Source: an uncultured bacterium
Lineage (GTDB): Bacteria; Bacillota; Limnochordia; DTU080; JAAYLA01
DNA length: 64,000 bases
Assembly: GCA_937983075.1 (NCBI GenBank)
Contig: CALKAQ010000013.1
Span: 34,464 to 98,463, forward strand
Direction of reading: 5' to 3'
Position 1 is the first letter of the stretch; each line of letters begins with the position of its first letter. Both the position numbers and the translations under genes were made by a program. Shown here one piece after another: positions 59,595 through 64,000 of the stretch. Below the pieces are notes generated by a model that was not told where the DNA came from, did not search any database, and saw only the letters and a program-made list of their open reading frames with translations.

Positions 59595-60355
59595 AGCGCT
59601 CGAGACTTTGGCTCAAAGTCATGTTGATTTGTGCATTTGTAGGTATGCTGTCGGGCATCGCCGCGGCCCAGACTATCGGCCTGCCAACCATTGAAACGGT
59701 TGGGGTCGGTTCTGTGGTCATTCCCGCGGATCGGGTGATCGTAAGCATTCGCATCGAAGTTGAAGATACAACGGCAACGGCTGCACAAGAAAAAACGCGT
59801 GCCGCCATCGATGAAATCCGCGAAGAAATCAAAGCGTTGGATATTGGCGAAGTCGAATTCGTCTTGCACGGCATCAACGTCTACCAACAAAGGGCATCCG
59901 TCACGCGCCCGACAGATACGTTCCGTACAACTTCAGGGCTCGACGTCGTGCTGCGCGACGACACGCACGTCGGCCGTATCATTGACCTCGCCCTGAAGCA
60001 CGGCGCAGCAAGCATTCAAAACGTCCGGTATCACTCCGAATCGCTTGCCGACGCTGCTCAGAAAGCTCTGGAGCTGGCCGTCAAAAACGCAATGGCCAAG
60101 GCTGAAACCATCACGAAAACCACGGGCTCGCGCATCGTCATGATCCGCCAGGTGCGCGACGCGAACATCGTGCAAGTCATCAATCCAACCGATCCGGCTC
60201 TTGCCCAAGCCGGTACGCTGCAGCATCCGCAGTTCGGTTTGCCTGTGCAGCGGGGTGAAATCGGCGTTCAGGTCGAAATCACCATGTTGTTCGAAGTAAC
60301 TACCGCCGGGCAGCAAAGTTCAACTTGGGATGAATGGGAAGCCATAGCTTTTTAA
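59588..60355 (+). CDS. Secreted SIMPL-domain (DUF541) protein
   Basis: 255 residues. A signal peptide (LWLKVMLICAFVGMLSGIAA, cleavage AAA-Q) is followed by a SIMPL domain: IETVGVGSVVIPADRVIVSI, DVVLRDDTHVGRIIDLALKH and ALELAVKNAMAKAETITKTT. DUF541 proteins (e.g. BP26 of Brucella) form channel-like rings in the periplasm or surface; their role is unclear. ATG at 59588 follows GGGAAGGACG within the previous stop region. Its place at the end of a TolC operon suggests an envelope-assembly or export accessory role. Confidence 0.88.
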   Translation: MVKRSRLWLKVMLICAFVGMLSGIAAAQTIGLPTIETVGVGSVVIPADRVIVSIRIEVEDTTATAAQEKTRAAIDEIREEIKALDIGEVEFVLHGINVYQQRASVTRPTDTFRTTSGLDVVLRDDTHVGRIIDLALKHGAASIQNVRYHSESLADAAQKALELAVKNAMAKAETITKTTGSRIVMIRQVRDANIVQVINPTDPALAQAGTLQHPQFGLPVQRGEIGVQVEITMLFEVTTAGQQSSTWDEWEAIAF

Positions 60356-60374
60356 CGCAGCTGGACGTGCAGCA

Positions 60375-60417
60375 AACGAGCCCTTGCCGGTTGTGCGGCA
60401 AGGGCTCGTTTGATTTG
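60375..60417 (+). terminator. Terminator of the export operon
   Basis: AACGAGCCCTTGCCG pairs over 15 bp with CGGCAAGGGCTCGTT, loop GTTGTG, followed by TGATTTG. It sits 20 bases past the SIMPL gene and 60 bases before the opposing LamG gene end. Confidence 0.85.
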
Positions 60418-60479
60418 GACATTTGCCTGAGTGTTTAGCGGCGCGTGGCGCTTCGCCGGGCAGCTTGCTTTGTCGGACT

Positions 60480-61760
60480 CTAGAACAGCGCCGACAAGCC
60501 GTGCATGACCAGCTCCACTTCTTCTTGCCTCAACGCTTTGTCAAATACCGCGATTTCATCGAGCAGCCCGTTCCACCAGTCGCCGTGCGGCGCTTGCGGA
60601 TATTTGGTCCCGATGTACAAGACCAACTGGTCTCCTTCAGTTGCGCTCCCGATCACACTGGAGTTAGCGTTTTGCTCGGCGTAAAGCTTGCCGTTCACAT
60701 AAATCTGCAGCAAATCGCCGGAATAAACGGCGGCGACATGCTGCCACTGCCCGGGAACCACCGCTTCCGTTTGATCGCGAGTAATCACTTCGTCCGGATG
60801 AGCCTGGAACTTAAACTCTCCGAATTCGAAAAGCAGGCGGAAGTGATCGTCGTATACGCCATACGGGCCACCCGGAGTACCCGACTGGATAACCCGGTGG
60901 TTGCCGTTTGGCGGTTCGTTGACATAGAACCAGACGGAAATAGTCATCTCGGTGGTCAACTGGTCGAACCCGTTCATCGTCGGGATGACGATGTAGTTTT
61001 GGCCGGGTTGGATTTGGGCACCACAGTCGAAGCGCCCTTCAGCCCAGCTCGGATTGACAAAGCGGCCGTGATTGCCGTAGGCGGAGTAGTCGCGGATGAA
61101 GTCGCCTTCGCACTCGCCGATGAGCCATGCGCCGACGACGTGGTTCGCCAGCGGATGCGGAGTGGCGTCTACCTCGACGGAGCGTTGTTCTTCACCGAGC
61201 GCGCTGACCGCTGCAACGACATAGTAGTAACTCTCGCCTTCGGTTAAACCTTCGTCGATATAGTTGGTATCCGTGGTCGTGCCGATGAGTTCGTACGGAC
61301 CGCCAGGCTGGTTCGAGCGGTAAATGCGATACTCTGCCGCGCCAAACGAGCCGTTCCAGCCTAGCAGTGCCCGATCCAGCACGCCGTAGGCACCAAAATT
61401 CGTCGGCGGTGCGAGTTCCGGAGTCGTGAATGTACGATCGTCGCTGTGCACGATATTCCCTTGCCAGTCGTACACGACAACACGGAAATGGTACGTCGTA
61501 GCGGGCAGGAGTCCATGGATTACATGCCGATGGTTCGTGTCGAGGGAAACGATGTCTTCGGTGCGCTGGCCATACGTGGCGTCTTCACCCCATTCCACGT
61601 AGCTCATGCCGGGCCCGTTGGTACGAAACGTAATTTCCCAGCCGAGCCGTTCGCCTACCTGAGCGGTGATGTCGCCGACGATTTGCGGCGCCGCAGCGGC
61701 CACTGCGCTTCCCAGCAGCAACACGGACAAAGCAACCCATATGTATGATAATCGTCTCAC
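60480..61760 (-). CDS. Secreted fibronectin-like/LamG protein (paralogue 3)
   Basis: 426 residues. A signal peptide (RLSYIWVALSVLLLGSAVAA, then AA-PQ) is followed by two fibronectin-III-like domains: PGMSYVEWGEDATYG with LLPATTYHFRVVVYDWQGN, then AEYRIYRSNQPGGPYELIGT with TEGESYYYVVAAVSA. The C-terminal LamG domain is like the two paralogues near 6 kb: TISVWFYVNEPP, HVAAVYSGDLLQIYVNGK, YIGTKYPQAPHGDWWNGLLD and EIAVF. GTG at 61760 follows AAGGAGG by about 11 bases. The domain order suggests an extracellular glycan- or surface-binding protein. It converges on the export operon. Confidence 0.85.
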   Translation of the reverse strand: MRRLSYIWVALSVLLLGSAVAAAAPQIVGDITAQVGERLGWEITFRTNGPGMSYVEWGEDATYGQRTEDIVSLDTNHRHVIHGLLPATTYHFRVVVYDWQGNIVHSDDRTFTTPELAPPTNFGAYGVLDRALLGWNGSFGAAEYRIYRSNQPGGPYELIGTTTDTNYIDEGLTEGESYYYVVAAVSALGEEQRSVEVDATPHPLANHVVGAWLIGECEGDFIRDYSAYGNHGRFVNPSWAEGRFDCGAQIQPGQNYIVIPTMNGFDQLTTEMTISVWFYVNEPPNGNHRVIQSGTPGGPYGVYDDHFRLLFEFGEFKFQAHPDEVITRDQTEAVVPGQWQHVAAVYSGDLLQIYVNGKLYAEQNANSSVIGSATEGDQLVLYIGTKYPQAPHGDWWNGLLDEIAVFDKALRQEEVELVMHGLSALF

Positions 61761-62135
61761 GACATGACAACCTCCTTGGGAATTTGGTCGAGACGGCGAT
61801 GGTTCCAGCTTAGATGATGTTTGTTCAGGGCCAACTTGTGAAAACGCGAGCAGGAGATGGAAGCAGGAGAAACAAATCGTAATTAGACGGAATTCGGAGG
61901 GATCACCCTTTGATTTAAAGTTAAACAAATATTCGTCCGTTTGAGGCGAATTCCTTTCGCAATTTCAGGTTGATGAAGGTTGAAGGCGAGGCCTACGCTG
62001 AAGCGGAAAATGCCACATGCAAGGAACGAAGCCAACATGAACCAACGTGTCCATCAAGGTTGTGAACCATGCCGCCCGTGGCAAACGGCCCTGGCCAAAG
62101 TACAGGGCAGTGCGACGCGGAGGGGTGAGGGCGAG
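61761..62135. other. Divergent spacer between two exported-protein genes
   Basis: 375 bases between the GTG of the fibronectin/LamG gene and the start of the propeller gene. An AT-rich patch (TTTGATTTAAAGTTAAACAAA around 61910-61930) probably holds promoters, but no clean pair is seen. Nothing else is supported. Confidence 0.4.
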
Positions 62136-63752
62136 GTGCGAACGGCATGGTTCTCGTTGCGCACCGCAGCGATCGCGTCGCTTTTCACGGCGCTTGCCAT
62201 CGCATTGATGACAATGGCGACCGTCGGTGTATTCAGCATAACCGCTGCGGCGGAAACGGACCGAGGTTTCCGCACGCTTTGGTTTGAAATCCAAGTGATC
62301 GATGCGGAAACGGGACGTGGAGTGCCGCTGGTCGAACTGCGCACCACAGACGGGGACTTGTATGTGACCGACAGCGCTGGTCGGGTTGCTCTGCTGGACT
62401 TGAGCCTGATGGGGCAGCGTGTATATTTTCACGTGAGCAGTCACGGTTGCGATCTCCCGGCCGACGGATTTGGCTACAAAGGCAAGGCCATCGACATTGA
62501 GCCCGGTGGAAAAGCCGTCATCGAAATCCAACGGATGAACATCGCCGAACGACTGTACCGCGTCACCGGTCGGGGCATTTACCGAGACAGCGTTTTGCTC
62601 GGCTACGATGTGCCCCTTCGTCAGCCTCTGATCAACAGCCAGGTGGCCGGGCAGGATTCCGTTCAAGCTGTCGTACACAACGGCCGGATCTATTGGTTCT
62701 GGGGCGATACTGACCGTGTCAGCTATCCATTGGGCAACTTCCGCACAACCGGAGCGGTCTCGGAGCTGCCGCAAAACGGCGGGCTCGATCCTTCACTCGG
62801 CGTCGATTTGCATTATTTTACAGATCCGTCGACGGGTTTCGTGCGCTCGATGGCGCCGCAGCCGTCCGCTGCCGGCAACCTCATGTGGATCGACCGGCTC
62901 ATTTCGGTTCCCGACGCCGACAGAGTACAGCGTTTGGTGGGACGCTATTTCCAACAGGCCGGCCTCGACAAGAATGTAGGAAACGGTTTGCTCGTGTTCA
63001 ACGAAGAGCTCGGGATGTTTGAAATCCTCCGGCAAGACCTCGATCTGAGAGAGCCTTGGCAGACAACCCGTGGTCACAGTACCGCCACGCATTATTACGA
63101 TCCCGAAACCGGCGAGCCGTACTGGCTGTTTGCGCGTCCCTGGCCCGTGATACGTGTAGCGGCGGTGCAGCAACCCGAAGCCTACGAATCGTTTACGCCT
63201 TTACAGCCGGGCACTTCATTTCGTGGTGCCGACACGCTCATCGAACGAAATGCCGCCGGTGAAGTCGTTTGGGATTGGAAGCCCAACACGGAACCGATCA
63301 GCCAGCAGCAGGAAAAAATGCTGATTGAGTTCGGGCTCCTGCGTCCGGAAGAGGCACGCTTTCAGCTGCGAGACGTCGACAGCGGCGATGAAGTTGTCAT
63401 CCACGGCGCTTCCGTGCGTTGGAACGAGTACCGGCAGAAGTGGATCATGATCGGCAACCAAGTCGGCGGACGCTCCTCCTATTTGGGCGAAGTGTGGTAT
63501 GCAGAGGCCGACTCGCCTACCGGCCCTTGGCGCTGGGCGAAACGCATCGTCACGCACGACGGCTATTCGTTCTATAATCCGACGCAGCACGCATTCTTCG
63601 ATCAAGAAGGCGGTCGCTACATTTACTTCGAAGGCACGTACACCAACCAGTTCACCGGAGGAACGCCTCCGACACCTCTGTACGATTACAACCAAATCAT
63701 GTACCGTTTGGATTTGGCGGATCCACGGCTCACCCTCCCCGACGGGCCGTAG
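62136..63752 (+). CDS. Secreted protein with beta-sandwich and DUF4185-like beta-propeller
   Basis: 538 residues. A long hydrophobic signal (RTAAIASLFTALAIALMTMA, cleavage near ITAAA-ET) precedes an N-terminal sandwich (FEIQVIDAETGRGVPLVELR, VTDSAGRVALLD). A propeller-like repeat region follows: NGRIYWFWGDTDRVSYPLGN, GNGLLVFNEELGMFEILR, YDPETGEPYWLFARPWPVI, SVRWNEYRQKWIMIGNQVGG and YFEGTYTNQFTGG. The IYWFWGDT blade recalls DUF4185 and five-bladed glycoside-hydrolase-like propellers. No catalytic triad can be assigned with confidence. GTG at 62136 follows GGAGGGG. Confidence 0.65.
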   Translation: MRTAWFSLRTAAIASLFTALAIALMTMATVGVFSITAAAETDRGFRTLWFEIQVIDAETGRGVPLVELRTTDGDLYVTDSAGRVALLDLSLMGQRVYFHVSSHGCDLPADGFGYKGKAIDIEPGGKAVIEIQRMNIAERLYRVTGRGIYRDSVLLGYDVPLRQPLINSQVAGQDSVQAVVHNGRIYWFWGDTDRVSYPLGNFRTTGAVSELPQNGGLDPSLGVDLHYFTDPSTGFVRSMAPQPSAAGNLMWIDRLISVPDADRVQRLVGRYFQQAGLDKNVGNGLLVFNEELGMFEILRQDLDLREPWQTTRGHSTATHYYDPETGEPYWLFARPWPVIRVAAVQQPEAYESFTPLQPGTSFRGADTLIERNAAGEVVWDWKPNTEPISQQQEKMLIEFGLLRPEEARFQLRDVDSGDEVVIHGASVRWNEYRQKWIMIGNQVGGRSSYLGEVWYAEADSPTGPWRWAKRIVTHDGYSFYNPTQHAFFDQEGGRYIYFEGTYTNQFTGGTPPTPLYDYNQIMYRLDLADPRLTLPDGP

Positions 63753-64000
63753 GGATGAGTCGCAGGTGATTTGCAACGGCTCATCAGAAGGGTGGCTCAT
63801 GGCGGGTTATGGGGGGGCATGACTGGTCACGGTCGGTCAAGGTTGGTCACGGGGTTACGGGGGCGCGGGGGAGTGACCGCCGCATCAATGGAGTTTGCCT
63901 AAAGAAATGGTGCGGTTGGAATTTGTCGGGTGGTGGGGAGCCGGATGTGGAATCAGGCTGCGAAACGGGGGCTGGAAGGTGTTGAGCGTAATGGAGGACT
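63753..64000. other. G-rich tail with short repeats
   Basis: 248 bases without a supported gene. 63819-63857 contains three imperfect GGTCACGG/GGTCAAGG units, and G-runs of 4-7 are frequent on the plus strand. A gene may start just beyond the window edge. Confidence 0.4.

Noticed and set aside
1..64000. CRISPR arrays, intact insertion sequences, rRNA operons
   Set aside because: No regularly spaced repeats, transposase genes or rRNA sequences were seen.

Overview
The window spans the replication origin of a bacterial chromosome of roughly 55-58% G+C. Gene content points to a spore-forming member of the Bacillota: the dnaA-dnaN-recF-remB-gyrB-gyrA block, rpmH-rnpA-yidD-yidC-jag, rsmG-noc-parA-parB with parS sites, the sporulation protein YyaC, and YqhV, YlbF-type, RemB and DUF951 proteins. 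Several secreted proteins only make sense with an outer membrane: a 512-residue signal-peptide protein that ends in Phe like a beta-barrel porin, and two TolC-type channel proteins. I therefore infer a diderm Bacillota, perhaps Limnochordia-like. No 16S gene is present and the lineage is not proven.

Left arm (1-21765, mostly minus strand, pointing away from the origin): the 5' end of ddl, a membrane protein, glutaredoxin plus NDH-2, small proteins including an 81-residue protein that is 52% glutamine, TrpB2, YqhV and a YlbF-type protein. Next comes an exported-protein cluster (two LamG proteins, the porin, a CsgG/LpoB-like lipoprotein and a divergent CBM6-like lipoprotein). YchF, tRNA-Ala, gyrA, gyrB, remB, recF, dnaN and dnaA follow. 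Origin (about 21940-22221): at least six DnaA boxes between the divergent dnaA and rpmH genes.

Right arm (22385 onward, mostly plus strand): ribosome, membrane-insertion and chromosome-segregation genes ending in two perfect parS palindromes, then yyaC, ilvE, sucCD, the complete glycine cleavage operon gcvT-H-PA-PB with a lipoate/octanoate ligase, and pheA. The rpsF-ssb-rpsR and rpsD genes, galU and a sugar aminotransferase follow. An accessory stretch (43533-48602) runs on the minus strand. It holds a long AT-richer spacer, a predicted winged-helix/PD-(D/E)XK nuclease, DUF763, and a TPP-riboswitch-controlled unit of ykoF plus a flavin monooxygenase/acyl-CoA-dehydrogenase-like gene. SbcCD follows.

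The last third (52722-60355) is a likely operon: a third ParB-like protein, BY-kinase, PHP tyrosine phosphatase, Wzz chain-length protein, two TolC-like proteins and a SIMPL-domain protein. It reads as an envelope-spanning polysaccharide export or regulatory module that joins Gram-positive-style split kinase/phosphatase parts to Gram-negative-style outer-membrane channels. A third LamG protein with fibronectin-like repeats and a secreted beta-propeller protein close the window. The strongest novelty candidates are this export module, the TPP-controlled monooxygenase and the island nuclease.
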